Positions 1-6,202 of a DNA stretch of 15,340 nt are shown in pieces; position 1 is the first letter of the stretch, and each line of letters starts with the position of its first letter. The position numbers were made by a program, and so were the translations under genes. Below the pieces are notes generated by a model. It saw only the letters and a list, made by a program, of their open reading frames with translations, was not told where the DNA came from and searched no databases. Origin of the DNA: Planctomycetota bacterium (GTDB lineage: Bacteria > Planctomycetota > Brocadiia > JAJRTI01); the NCBI GenBank assembly GCA_024278415.1, contig JAJRTI010000824.1:1-15340 (forward strand). The letters are read 5' to 3'.

Positions 1-600
1 GTCGTGACGCGAGAGCACGGTGTAGATGGACTCGACCTCGGACCCGGTGAACCAACGGAGCAGGTCGAAGACGTGGCACACTTCGTGGATCACGCGAATG
101 CCTGGGTCACACCCGCGGCCCCAGCCGCGGCAGTAGGTGTCGCTAATGCGGTAGTGGATGTTGAATGGCCCGCCGTCGCCGTCGGCCAGCTCCTTGGCGC
201 GGCGGTACGCGGGGGCGAAGCGCCGGTTGAAGTCGACCGCGGCGAACTTGCCGCTCTTCTCCTGCGCGGCGACCACGGCCTCACACTCCTCTGCGGTTGC
301 CGCGAGCGGCTTCTCCGTGTACACGTGCTTGCCTGCGGCCAGGGCCTCGATGGTGAGCTTGGCCTGCATGTCCTCACGCGTGGCGACGACGACCGCGTCG
401 ATGTCCGGATCGGAGAGCAGGGCCTTGTAGTCCGGCGTGGAATGCGGGACGCCGTACTTGGCCATCATCGCGGCCAGCACGTCGCCGCGCAGGTCGCACA
501 CGGTCTTGAGACGGATGTGGGGCGCCCGCGTCATGTTGGGCAGGTGTTGCGATTGGGCGATGCCGCCCACGCCGATGAGTCCGAACGTGGCCTGGTCCAT
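1..600 (-). CDS. Gfo/Idh/MocA family oxidoreductase, N-terminal half (3' end beyond window)
   Basis: NAD(P)-dependent dehydrogenase of the Gfo/Idh/MocA family, acting in the cytoplasm, usually on sugars, inositols or their derivatives; the substrate here is unknown. The 200 codons in the window show a Rossmann fold near the N-terminus with GVGGIA (residues 10-15), an acidic residue after the second strand (VCDLR, about 34-38), and the family's EKP motif in YTEKPLA (96-98). Near the window edge comes HEVCHVFDLLRWF, the usual region of the catalytic His in domain 2. The ATG at 600-598 begins directly at the Rossmann strand and is preceded by GGAG about 8 nt upstream. The gene is transcribed away from hpt across a 234-bp gap. 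It is truncated only by the window boundary. Family assignment is firm; the specific reaction is not. Confidence 0.93.
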   Translation of the reverse strand, partial: MDQATFGLIGVGGIAQSQHLPNMTRAPHIRLKTVCDLRGDVLAAMMAKYGVPHSTPDYKALLSDPDIDAVVVATREDMQAKLTIEALAAGKHVYTEKPLAATAEECEAVVAAQEKSGKFAAVDFNRRFAPAYRRAKELADGDGGPFNIHYRISDTYCRGWGRGCDPGIRVIHEVCHVFDLLRWFTGSEVESIYTVLSRHD

Positions 601-834
601 GTTTGCTCCAGTGGTGTCTGTGCCTGAGCGTGGTGTTGCGAACGAGCGCCGATTGTAGGGAGGACGGCGCGAGGGGTCAACGGATTGGCGAGACATGGGC
701 GCCCGCCATCGCGCCTCGGCGCCGCTGAGTGCGCCAGGGAACCGAGACAACGCCATTGACTTCCGAGGCCGTGAACTGCTACCAATGGGTGAATGGATCC
801 AGTTCGCCATCCGCCCTCTGCCCGCCGCTCCGCC
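601..834. other. Divergent intergenic region between Gfo/Idh/MocA gene and hpt
   Basis: 234 bp separate two divergent starts, so both promoters should lie here. The only promoter-like pair I see toward hpt is TTGACT at 756-761 followed 18 nt later by TACCAA, which is a poor -10. No strong palindrome or riboswitch-like fold was recognised. Confidence 0.4.
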
Positions 835-1416
835 ATGGACCACCGCATCGATTACATCCTCATCGACGAGCCCGCGATTGGCAGGCGTGTCGCGGAGTTG
901 GCCGCGGAGTTGGCCGCCGCGTACCGCGGCGAACGTGTGACCATCGTCGCGGTGCTCAACGGCAGCCTCGTGTTCCTGGCCGATCTCATGCGTCTGCTGC
1001 CCATGCCGGTGCGCGTCGAGATCGTGAAGGCCGAGAGCTACGGCGCCGGCACGCAGTCGTCGGGCGAGGTGCGCGTCGCAGAGCTGGGCGACCTCGAAGC
1101 CAGCACGTCGGGCCAGCACGTGTTGCTGCTCGACGACATCCTCGACACCGGGCGCACGCTGTCGGTGATCCACGAGCGCATCGCGTCGTACGGGCCGGCG
1201 AGCCTGAGGACGTGCGTGCTGCTCAACAAGCCGGCCCGGCGCGTGGTCGAGTTCGAGGCCGACTTCTGCGGCTTCGAGATCGACGACCACTTCGTCGTGG
1301 GCTACGGCCTGGATCTGGACGGCGAACTGCGCAACCTTCCCTATGTTGCGGTTCTGCGCGAGAATGCGGCGGAGATGGCAGACATGGTAAAGATGGTTGA
1401 TGGTAAAGATGGTTGA
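835..1416 (+). CDS. hpt: Hypoxanthine(-guanine) phosphoribosyltransferase
   Basis: Purine salvage enzyme that joins hypoxanthine or guanine to PRPP to give IMP or GMP in the cytoplasm. At 193 aa it is a normal size. The PRPP-binding signature is VLLLDDILDTGRTL (residues 96-109), with the two acidic residues D100-D101 and the expected general base D104. The flexible-loop SYG is at 68-70, LNGSLVF (41-47) matches the PPi loop region, Lys132 in LNKPAR and the segment FVVGYGLD (153-160) match the purine pocket. I chose ATG 835 because the protein then begins like family members; an in-frame ATG at 793 would add 14 residues of no visible family character. No clear Shine-Dalgarno precedes either. 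The last residues are encoded by a 16-nt tandem duplication (1384-1417), so the C-terminal tail may be recently altered. Confidence 0.93.
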   Translation: MDHRIDYILIDEPAIGRRVAELAAELAAAYRGERVTIVAVLNGSLVFLADLMRLLPMPVRVEIVKAESYGAGTQSSGEVRVAELGDLEASTSGQHVLLLDDILDTGRTLSVIHERIASYGPASLRTCVLLNKPARRVVEFEADFCGFEIDDHFVVGYGLDLDGELRNLPYVAVLRENAAEMADMVKMVDGKDG

Positions 1417-1417
1417 T
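1384..1417 (+). repeat. 16-nt tandem duplication at the hpt 3' end
   Basis: The unit ATGGTAAAGATGGTTG occurs twice in immediate succession (1384-1399 and 1400-1415), with two further matching bases. Because 16 is not a multiple of three, the second copy is read in another frame and supplies the TGA stop of hpt (1414-1416). Confidence 0.9.
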
Positions 1418-1472
1418 AGCGGAACGCGCCCCAGCTCGATCACAATTGGCGATGGACGAGGAGGGACCGAGC

Positions 1473-1847
1473 ATGCTGCGGACGAGTACGATTATCGTGA
1501 TGATTCGAGGAGCGCTGGGCGCGGCCGTGGGAAGCGTGGCGGGCTACTTCGTGTTTGGGTGGATCTTGGGGCAGGGCTTCTACGCGCTGGTGCTGCCCGG
1601 TGCGCTGGTGGGTCTTGGGTGTGGATACGCGACGCGGCGGCGGTCCACCGCGTGCGGCGTCATGTCCGCTATCGTTGCGCTCGCTCTGGGGATCGTCTGT
1701 GAGGCGCAGTTCCGGCCGTTCATCGCCGACGGCAGCCTCCAGTACTTCATCACGCACCTACACGAGCTGACGCCGGTCACGCTGATCATGCTGGCGCTGG
1801 GCACGATGATGGGCTACTGGTTTGGCGTGGGGCGAGACCGGCCGTAA
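1473..1847 (+). CDS. Small hypothetical membrane protein
   Basis: A 124-aa protein of unrecognised family. It has three clear hydrophobic segments and a possible fourth: a Gly/Ala-rich one near residues 6-30 (GALGAAVGSVAGYFVFGWI) merging into a second around 31-50 (FYALVLPGALVGLGCGY), one near 60-75 (VMSAIVALALGIV), and one near the C-terminus (VTLIMLALGTMMGYWFGV). Between the last two is a polar stretch carrying His residues (FITHLHEL). The start at ATG 1473 is decided by a strong GAGGAGGG ribosome binding site (1458-1465, 7-nt spacer); longer in-frame starts at 1413 (TTG) and 1452 (ATG) would swallow that site. It lies 56 bp after hpt on the same strand and could be co-transcribed. No function is assigned; it is probably an inner-membrane protein. 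Confidence 0.75.
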   Translation: MLRTSTIIVMIRGALGAAVGSVAGYFVFGWILGQGFYALVLPGALVGLGCGYATRRRSTACGVMSAIVALALGIVCEAQFRPFIADGSLQYFITHLHELTPVTLIMLALGTMMGYWFGVGRDRP

Positions 1848-2088
1848 ATCGCGCCGCCGCCTCAGTGCCGCATCCTGTAGGTCCGCATAGGCCCACAGCG
1901 AGATGCGCTGTTGGTAGCACGCATGTCAGTGCGTTCCGCTCTGGGGCTTTGCGGTGTGGCACGGTTGGCGGACCCACTGTGCCACGGCCAGAGACGCTCT
2001 TACGAGCGTGCTACGAGCGCCCACTGTCCGGGAGGCGCGGGGACGCGATGCGGAAGCCCGCGAAGCGGGATCGCATCGTCCCCAGACA
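1848..2088. other. Intergenic region, repeat-derived
   Basis: 241 bp between the convergent small membrane protein and MFS genes. Most of it is two inverted-repeat elements: a nested inverted repeat at 1914-2014 and a hairpin element at 2039-2090. No ORF with coding character was seen, and no classical terminator with a T-run. Confidence 0.6.
1914..2014. repeat. Nested (coaxial) inverted repeat element
   Basis: Three pairs of arms share one centre: GTAGCACGC (1914-1922) with GCGTGCTAC (2006-2014); CTCTGG (1939-1944) with CCAGAG (1988-1993); and GTGGCAC (1956-1962) with GTGCCAC (1979-1985). The unpaired segments between arms differ in length (16 and 11 nt on the left, 12 and 2 nt on the right), so the outer arms form a degenerate rather than perfect palindrome. 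It could fold as a long bulged hairpin between convergent genes. Confidence 0.65.
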
Positions 2089-2090
2089 CT
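2039..2090. repeat. Palindromic interspersed repeat, compact copy
   Basis: Outer arms GGGGACGCGATGCG (2039-2052) and CGCATCGTCCCC (2072-2083) pair with a two-base bulge. They enclose an inner hairpin CCCGC-GAA-GCGGG (2057-2069). The same left block (22 of 23 bases) and right block (GGGATCGCATCGT, then CCAGACACT) recur at 11170-11324, separated there by an insertion. The right edge overlaps the first two bases of the MFS stop codon, so it may act as that gene's 3'-end structure. Confidence 0.75.
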
Positions 2091-3399
2091 ACTGCGGGCT
2101 ATCCGCCCTGAGCGCCGCGACTGCGAGCAGGCCCGCCGCGACCAAGCAGCCCGCCCCCGCGGCTGCGTACGAGCCCTGCCACGACTCGACCCGCGCAAAC
2201 AGCCACGGCCCCATCGCGCTGGCGAAGACGGTGAGTGAGAACCCGAAGCCGCTAATGGCGCCCAAGTGGAGCCGGCCGAAGAAGTTGGGCCACGTGATGG
2301 ATTGAAGCAGCCCGCCCACGCCGCTGCCCACGCCGTTGCCGATGATGATGAGCCAAACGGTCCAACCCGGGCCCAGCACGATGAGCCCCGCCATGGACAG
2401 CGCTAAGCCGCACAGCATCGCGCACAGGAGCCACTTCAGCCGGACCCGGTCGCTGAGCCACCCGCCCGCGAAGCGCACGCCCACGGAGATGATCGACGCC
2501 GGCACAAACGTCCAGAACGCGGTCTCCTTGCTGAGCCCCGCGCGCTCGAAGACCGATACGATGTGGAACGGCATGGCCGTGAGGTAGAGGCCGAAGAGGG
2601 CGAAGGAGAGGCCGAACACCCAGAACGAATAGCACTGCCGCGCTTCGGAGAGGGTGTACTGCCGGCGCGGGGGCAGCGACTGGGCATCGCCATCATCGGC
2701 CGGCGGGAGGCCGTCCGGCGCGAGGCCGCAATCCTCCGGGTTGTCGCGGTAGAAGACCCAGGCGACGAGCGAGAAGCCGAAGCCGATGACCAGGCCGAGG
2801 ATCGCCCAGGCCGCGCTCCAGTTCGTGGCGTCGATCAGAGCGTTGAGCAGCCGCGGCATGATCGAGAACCCGAGCGACATGAACAGGCCGCCGATGCCGC
2901 TCGCCAGCCCGCGGTAGCGGTCGAACCACTTCATGACCATGTTCATGGACACGAGCGTCATGAGCCCCTGGCCGAAAAAGCGCATGAGGAAGAACCCCGC
3001 GGCCATGACCACGAGCGCCGCGTGGGTGGCCGTGAGGAACGGCAGCCAACCGCCGAGCGCGTGGGCGATGTCGTCGACCTGGCTCACCACGAGCAGCACC
3101 ACGCCGAGCCCCAGCGCGGCCAGCGGCCCCATGACGCGAGCGCCGACGCGGTCGTAGAGTTTGCCCGCGGGCGTGAGCAGCAGCGCGTTGAGCAGCGTGC
3201 CCACCATGTAGGCGAGGCTCAGTTGCTCCCGCGTCAGCCCCAGCGCGGCGATGAGAGGGTCCGTGAACGGCGACACGCCCATGGTCTGCCCCGGCGTGCT
3301 CATGAGGAAGCCCAGCGTGCCCATGCCCAGAATCGCCCAGCCGTAGAAGAACGGGCACTTGGCCGGAGAGAAGGGGATGTCGTTCAAGTGGCGTGGCAT
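2089..3399 (-). CDS. MFS transporter, oxalate/formate-antiporter-like
   Basis: Major facilitator superfamily carrier of 436 aa in the inner membrane, with about 12 hydrophobic segments in two halves and a polar central loop near residues 220-255 (PPADDGDAQSLPPRRQ). The MFS motif A between TM2 and TM3 reads GKLYDRVGARVMG (about 79-91). A second, degenerate copy, GGWLSDRVRLKWL, lies between TM8 and TM9. The N-terminus CPFFYGWAILGMGTLGF and the overall pattern resemble the OFA/monocarboxylate branch, so a small organic acid is a plausible substrate, but that is inference. The ATG at 3399-3397 has no strong ribosome binding site. Its stop codon abuts the repeat at 2039-2090. Nearby dehydrogenase genes may mean it imports their substrate or a related compound. 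Confidence 0.9.
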   Translation of the reverse strand: MPRHLNDIPFSPAKCPFFYGWAILGMGTLGFLMSTPGQTMGVSPFTDPLIAALGLTREQLSLAYMVGTLLNALLLTPAGKLYDRVGARVMGPLAALGLGVVLLVVSQVDDIAHALGGWLPFLTATHAALVVMAAGFFLMRFFGQGLMTLVSMNMVMKWFDRYRGLASGIGGLFMSLGFSIMPRLLNALIDATNWSAAWAILGLVIGFGFSLVAWVFYRDNPEDCGLAPDGLPPADDGDAQSLPPRRQYTLSEARQCYSFWVFGLSFALFGLYLTAMPFHIVSVFERAGLSKETAFWTFVPASIISVGVRFAGGWLSDRVRLKWLLCAMLCGLALSMAGLIVLGPGWTVWLIIIGNGVGSGVGGLLQSITWPNFFGRLHLGAISGFGFSLTVFASAMGPWLFARVESWQGSYAAAGAGCLVAAGLLAVAALRADSPQ

Positions 3400-3420
3400 T
3401 CGGCATCGACGCGTTACAGC

Positions 3421-3716
3421 GGGTCTCGCCCCACGACGCCGACTTAAGCGATTTTGTTGTCCCGCAGGGACAATTGAAACTAGCCCAGCACTTCAGTGCT
3501 GGGAACCGTGGATCGCCAAGTAGTCTGTAGTCCCGTAGGGACGACTGAATGCTGTGAATGACCACAGATTGGCGATTCGCCGATGTTCAGCCGTCCCTAC
3601 GGGACTGACCACTTGCCGTACACGGCGCCACTCCCAGCGCTGAAGCGCTGGGCTATTCTCGGTCGTCCCTACGGGACGCCGGGCTTAAGTTCGCACCATT
3701 GGGGTCTCGCCCCACG
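3421..3716. repeat. 15-bp direct repeats flanking the palindrome array
   Basis: GGGTCTCGCCCCACG occurs exactly at 3421-3435 and 3702-3716, in the same orientation, on either side of the mirror-symmetric palindrome array. This could be a target-site duplication left by insertion of the array, or a further repeat module of the same family. CTTAAG also occurs next to each copy on the side facing the array (about 3443 and 3683). Confidence 0.6.
3457..3677. repeat. Mirror-symmetric array of six short palindromes (REP/MITE-like)
   Basis: Two hairpin types alternate. Type A is GTCCC-NNN-GGGAC, at 3457-3473 (as TTGTCCC-GCA-GGGACAA), 3530-3542, 3593-3605 and 3665-3677. Type B is CCCAGCRCT-NN-AGYGCTGGG with perfect 9-bp arms, at 3484-3503 and 3633-3652. 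The order is A-B-A, centre, A-B-A, and sequence beside the inner A units is also inverted (GCCAAGTAGTCTGTAGTCCC on the left against GGGACTGACCACTTGCC on the right), so the whole block is one large inverted repeat. Arrangements like this are typical of REP-type elements mobilised by Y1 (RAYT) transposases; no transposase is in the window, so that link is inference. Confidence 0.8.
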
Positions 3717-3781
3717 GCCTTAGCCACATCGGCAACAAAGGCCTGGCCCACCGCATCCACCTTCTCGGCCAGATCAGCCAT
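3653..3781 (-). CDS. Tiny ORF overlapping the nucleotidyltransferase stop; possible remnant
   Basis: A 42-codon reading frame begins with ATG at 3781-3779, inside the last codons of the nucleotidyltransferase gene (8-nt overlap, the arrangement expected for translational coupling). Its first 25 residues, MADLAEKVDAVGQAFVADVA onward, look like an amphipathic protein start. From about codon 31 it runs into the repeat region, and its last residues are read from a GTCCC-type palindrome. It may be the truncated start of the partner gene expected beside such a nucleotidyltransferase, or spurious. Removing the repeat between the 15-bp direct repeats would give an even shorter frame (ending GRDPL), so simple interruption by the array does not restore a partner. 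Confidence 0.3.
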   Translation of the reverse strand: MADLAEKVDAVGQAFVADVAKAVGRDPNGANLSPASRRDDRE

Positions 3782-4043
3782 AGATCGGCGCCCCGTCTCG
3801 GCGCACCAAATCGCTGAAGCGGCTTCGCTCCGACAAGTCCACCACGTCGACCGGCTTGGACACAGAGAACATCACATCTGCATAGAAAGCGAAGAAGCGG
3901 TCGGGCCGGAGGCCCTCCACTCCAAGGTCGATGTCCTCATGATCCACGCCCGGGGCAGCGGCCGAGCCAAAGAGCACCACACGCCGCGCCTCGTGGCGCT
4001 TCGCCGCGTCCTCAATCGCTCTCCGATCTTTCGGGTCCAACAC
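3774..4043 (-). CDS. Minimal nucleotidyltransferase (MNT/MntA-antitoxin-like)
   Basis: An 89-aa protein of the DNA polymerase beta-like minimal nucleotidyltransferase superfamily. The signature is VVLFGSAAAPGVDHEDIDLG: Gly26-Ser27, then nine residues, then the metal-binding D37-x-D39. The third carboxylate is probably D66 in PVDVVDL. In HEPN/MNT toxin-antitoxin pairs such proteins transfer AMP to the HEPN ribonuclease and silence it; other single-domain members have unknown roles. The start is GTG (4043-4041), with purine-rich GGAG stretches just upstream. No HEPN gene is seen on either side: upstream is a 90-bp gap and then a Gfo/Idh/MocA gene, and downstream only a 42-codon ORF entering repeats. 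It is therefore either an orphan antitoxin-like gene or one whose partner was lost. Confidence 0.8.
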   Translation of the reverse strand: MLDPKDRRAIEDAAKRHEARRVVLFGSAAAPGVDHEDIDLGVEGLRPDRFFAFYADVMFSVSKPVDVVDLSERSRFSDLVRRDGAPIYG

Positions 4044-4133
4044 GCTCCGAACTCCCGCACGCGTAGGGGTCAGTGGATAGGCTCGCGATTATACGTCGGC
4101 TTCCGGCAGATGGCAATCTTGCTACTCCTGCGC

Positions 4134-5318
4134 TCACTCCGGCGGGGCGTAGTCCCGCGCCTCGGGCTCGCCCTCGGGCAGCCCCACGTGCTCCCAGAAG
4201 TTCGTGCCCTCGTACGGCGTGCGTCGGATGTCGGGGATGGTGATCGGTTGGCCGCCCAGCTCCGCAGACCGCGCGGCGAGGATGCCGGGCAGCGTGAAGT
4301 CGCACATGCGATACACGTCGATGGGCACGGTCTTGCCCTCGAGGATGGACTGGGTGAAGTGGTACGCGGTCATGATGTCCGTGCCGCCGTGGCCCACGCT
4401 CTTGTCCGCGTCCGGCGCGGCCGAGCCGATGTCCACGCGCAGCCAGCCCTCCTTCTCCTCGCGCTCCTGTGGGAACATGCGGCAGAAGCCCTCGTGGCTG
4501 TACCACTCCGCGCTACCGCGCGTGCCGAAGAGGCGGTAGTTGTGTGCGCCGGGCCGCCGCGTGTTGAGCGTGACCATGATCTTGATGAGGCTGCCCTTCG
4601 CGGTCTTGAACAGTGCGATCTGTCCGTCGGCCCGCAAGGGCGCCTCCTCGCACCAATACGGCCCGTCCACGCACGTGACCGACACCGCGCGGTCGTCGAG
4701 CACGTTGAGGATGGGGCCAAGGTCGTGGGTGAGGTATTGGATCGGCGGCTGGTCTGCGCGCCAGAGCGGCCGCATGTTCGCCATGCCCTCTTTGCGCACC
4801 TTGCTGGGCGCGTGCTGCACGCCGTCCGCGTCGATCATGCTGTTGGGCAGGTAGTGCAGGTACTCGGCCTCGGCGATGGAGATGGGCCCGAAGCGGTCCT
4901 CCATGACCCACTTGCGCCAGTGCTGGAGGAAGTAGAGGAACGCGGAGTTTTCCGCCAGCATGTATTGCTTGCCCGTGCGCTCGGCCGCGGCCACGACCGC
5001 GAGCGCCTCTTCCTGGGTGAACGCGCCGGGCACTTCCGACATCACGTGGCAGCCGGCCTCCATCGCTTGGATCGCGTGCGCGGCCTGGCAGCGCCCGTTG
5101 CTCGCGATCGCGACCGCGTCCGGCTTCATGTCCAGGAGTTCCTCAAACTCGCCGACCATGGCCACTTCAGTTGGCGCGATAGCCTCGGCCGCGCGGTTGC
5201 GCCAGTGCTCGATGCGATCCGCGCAGGCGACGACCTCCGCGTCCTCGACGCGCAGAAAGTTCTTCAGGTGCGATAGGCCGCGGCGCAGGCCGAGGATTCC
5301 GACTTTGAGCTTGTCCAT
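4134..5318 (-). CDS. Gfo/Idh/MocA family oxidoreductase (SEVP variant)
   Basis: A 394-aa protein with an N-terminal Rossmann fold (KVGILGLRRG, residues 5-14, where the dinucleotide loop is GLRRG rather than a plain GxGxxG) and a C-terminal alpha/beta domain. At the place of the family's EKP motif it reads HVMSEVPGAF (91-100), so the usual lysine is replaced by valine at residue 96. Further on are LTHDLGPILNVL and a Tyr/Trp-rich substrate region. The start at ATG 5318 begins two residues before the Rossmann strand; an in-frame codon 36 nt upstream would add an atypical leader. Family membership is clear, but without the lysine the protein may be a non-canonical dehydrogenase, a hydrolytic or eliminating relative, or non-catalytic. 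It follows the 237-aa gene by 120 bp on the same strand. Confidence 0.9.
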   Translation of the reverse strand: MDKLKVGILGLRRGLSHLKNFLRVEDAEVVACADRIEHWRNRAAEAIAPTEVAMVGEFEELLDMKPDAVAIASNGRCQAAHAIQAMEAGCHVMSEVPGAFTQEEALAVVAAAERTGKQYMLAENSAFLYFLQHWRKWVMEDRFGPISIAEAEYLHYLPNSMIDADGVQHAPSKVRKEGMANMRPLWRADQPPIQYLTHDLGPILNVLDDRAVSVTCVDGPYWCEEAPLRADGQIALFKTAKGSLIKIMVTLNTRRPGAHNYRLFGTRGSAEWYSHEGFCRMFPQEREEKEGWLRVDIGSAAPDADKSVGHGGTDIMTAYHFTQSILEGKTVPIDVYRMCDFTLPGILAARSAELGGQPITIPDIRRTPYEGTNFWEHVGLPEGEPEARDYAPPE

Positions 5319-5438
5319 GTTGTGGCGTCCAATACGGGGGAACGGCGGGCTCACAGAATGAAGAAGCGGAGTATGGTAGCAAGTCGCCAGGCCAAGAGGA
5401 ACTCCCGGTGGCTTGGGCGCGCGTGTGTTGGGATTCGG

Positions 5439-6152
5439 CTACAGCGCAAAGATGCTGTTGCGCGCGTCGTGCGTCTCGATGCGGGAGTAGTGCATGACCT
5501 TCAGCAATTCCTCGCCGCCCTCTGGCACGGGTGTGGGCGCTTGCATCACGAACTCCGCGCGGTCGGCGCGGTTGTAGGCCACGAACGCCGGCAGGAGCCA
5601 CTCGATGCGGCGCTCTGCCGCGGACGCGAAGTCCGGGTAGAGCATGGGGCCAGTGTCGACCTGATACATGTGCGTGGACGGGTTGACGTTCATCGTCTTG
5701 ATCGGGCAGTCCACGACCGCGCGCACACGGCGCTCGTGGCGCCACAGCTCCGTGCGCGACACGAGCGGTGCGTGGCGCAGTGTCGCGGCGATGATCGCGT
5801 CATTGTCCTCCAGCAATGTCGCATCGGCCGGCGCGAGGTGGATCGTCAAGTCGTCGAAGCGCTCCAGTGCCGCGCCTGTTTCGAGATAGTCGCGGCAGGT
5901 CGAGAAGACGCGGAAGATGGAGAAGTCCGTCTTGGACACGTCGAAGATGCCGCTGAAGTCGTAGTTGGGCACGCGGAAGAGGGCGTCGGCCGCGTACGTA
6001 TCCTCCGACTTGCAGGAAGCGAAGAGCAGATAGACCTCCGACTCGCCGGTGGCCTCGTCGGTGAGTTCGAGTTGCGACTCGATCTGGAGCCGGGCGTTGT
6101 TGACAGGGTTGGTGAACGTGACGAACGAGCGGCCGAAGTCGATGATGTCCAT
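5439..6152 (-). CDS. Hypothetical protein of unrecognised family
   Basis: A 237-aa, probably soluble protein; no signal peptide or membrane segment is visible. I do not recognise a family. It starts MDIIDFGRSFVTF, has a middle region rich in Asp, Phe and Tyr (about 62-90, NYDFSGIFDVSKTDFSIF) and a conserved-looking block near 157-175 (NPSTHMYQVDTGPMLYPD). Four cysteines (47, 86, 149 and one fewer certain by context) are scattered and do not form a cluster. The start at ATG 6152 is supported by GGAG about 8 nt upstream; the reading frame stays open to 6206, but the leader would overlap the DsrE gene's end. It lies 50 bp downstream of the DsrE-family gene on the same strand, so the two are probably co-transcribed and may act together. 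Confidence 0.8.
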   Translation of the reverse strand: MDIIDFGRSFVTFTNPVNNARLQIESQLELTDEATGESEVYLLFASCKSEDTYAADALFRVPNYDFSGIFDVSKTDFSIFRVFSTCRDYLETGAALERFDDLTIHLAPADATLLEDNDAIIAATLRHAPLVSRTELWRHERRVRAVVDCPIKTMNVNPSTHMYQVDTGPMLYPDFASAAERRIEWLLPAFVAYNRADRAEFVMQAPTPVPEGGEELLKVMHYSRIETHDARNSIFAL

Positions 6153-6202
6153 GGTGGCGTCTCCGTGTTGATGATAGGGATTCGCCGGCGGGCGCCGGGC
6201 CG

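Larger units (their letters stand above)
3400..3773. other. Large intergenic region filled by palindromic repeats
   Basis: 374 bp upstream of the MFS gene and downstream of the nucleotidyltransferase. Nearly all of 3421-3716 is the repeat structure described separately. A tiny ORF (3653-3781, minus) enters it from the right. The MFS promoter should lie between about 3400 and 3460, but no convincing -35/-10 pair was found. Confidence 0.6.

Noticed and set aside
756..784. Sigma70 promoter for hpt
   Set aside because: TTGACT is good but the best -10 at 18 nt is TACCAA with only three consensus matches; too weak to list as a promoter.
3457..3677. CRISPR-like array
   Set aside because: The repeats are short palindromes of two kinds, alternating in orientation with unequal spacing, and no cas gene is near.
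3699..5276. A 525-codon plus-strand open frame
   Set aside because: It is antisense to the nucleotidyltransferase and the 394-aa oxidoreductase, both with recognisable motifs, and has no domain of its own.
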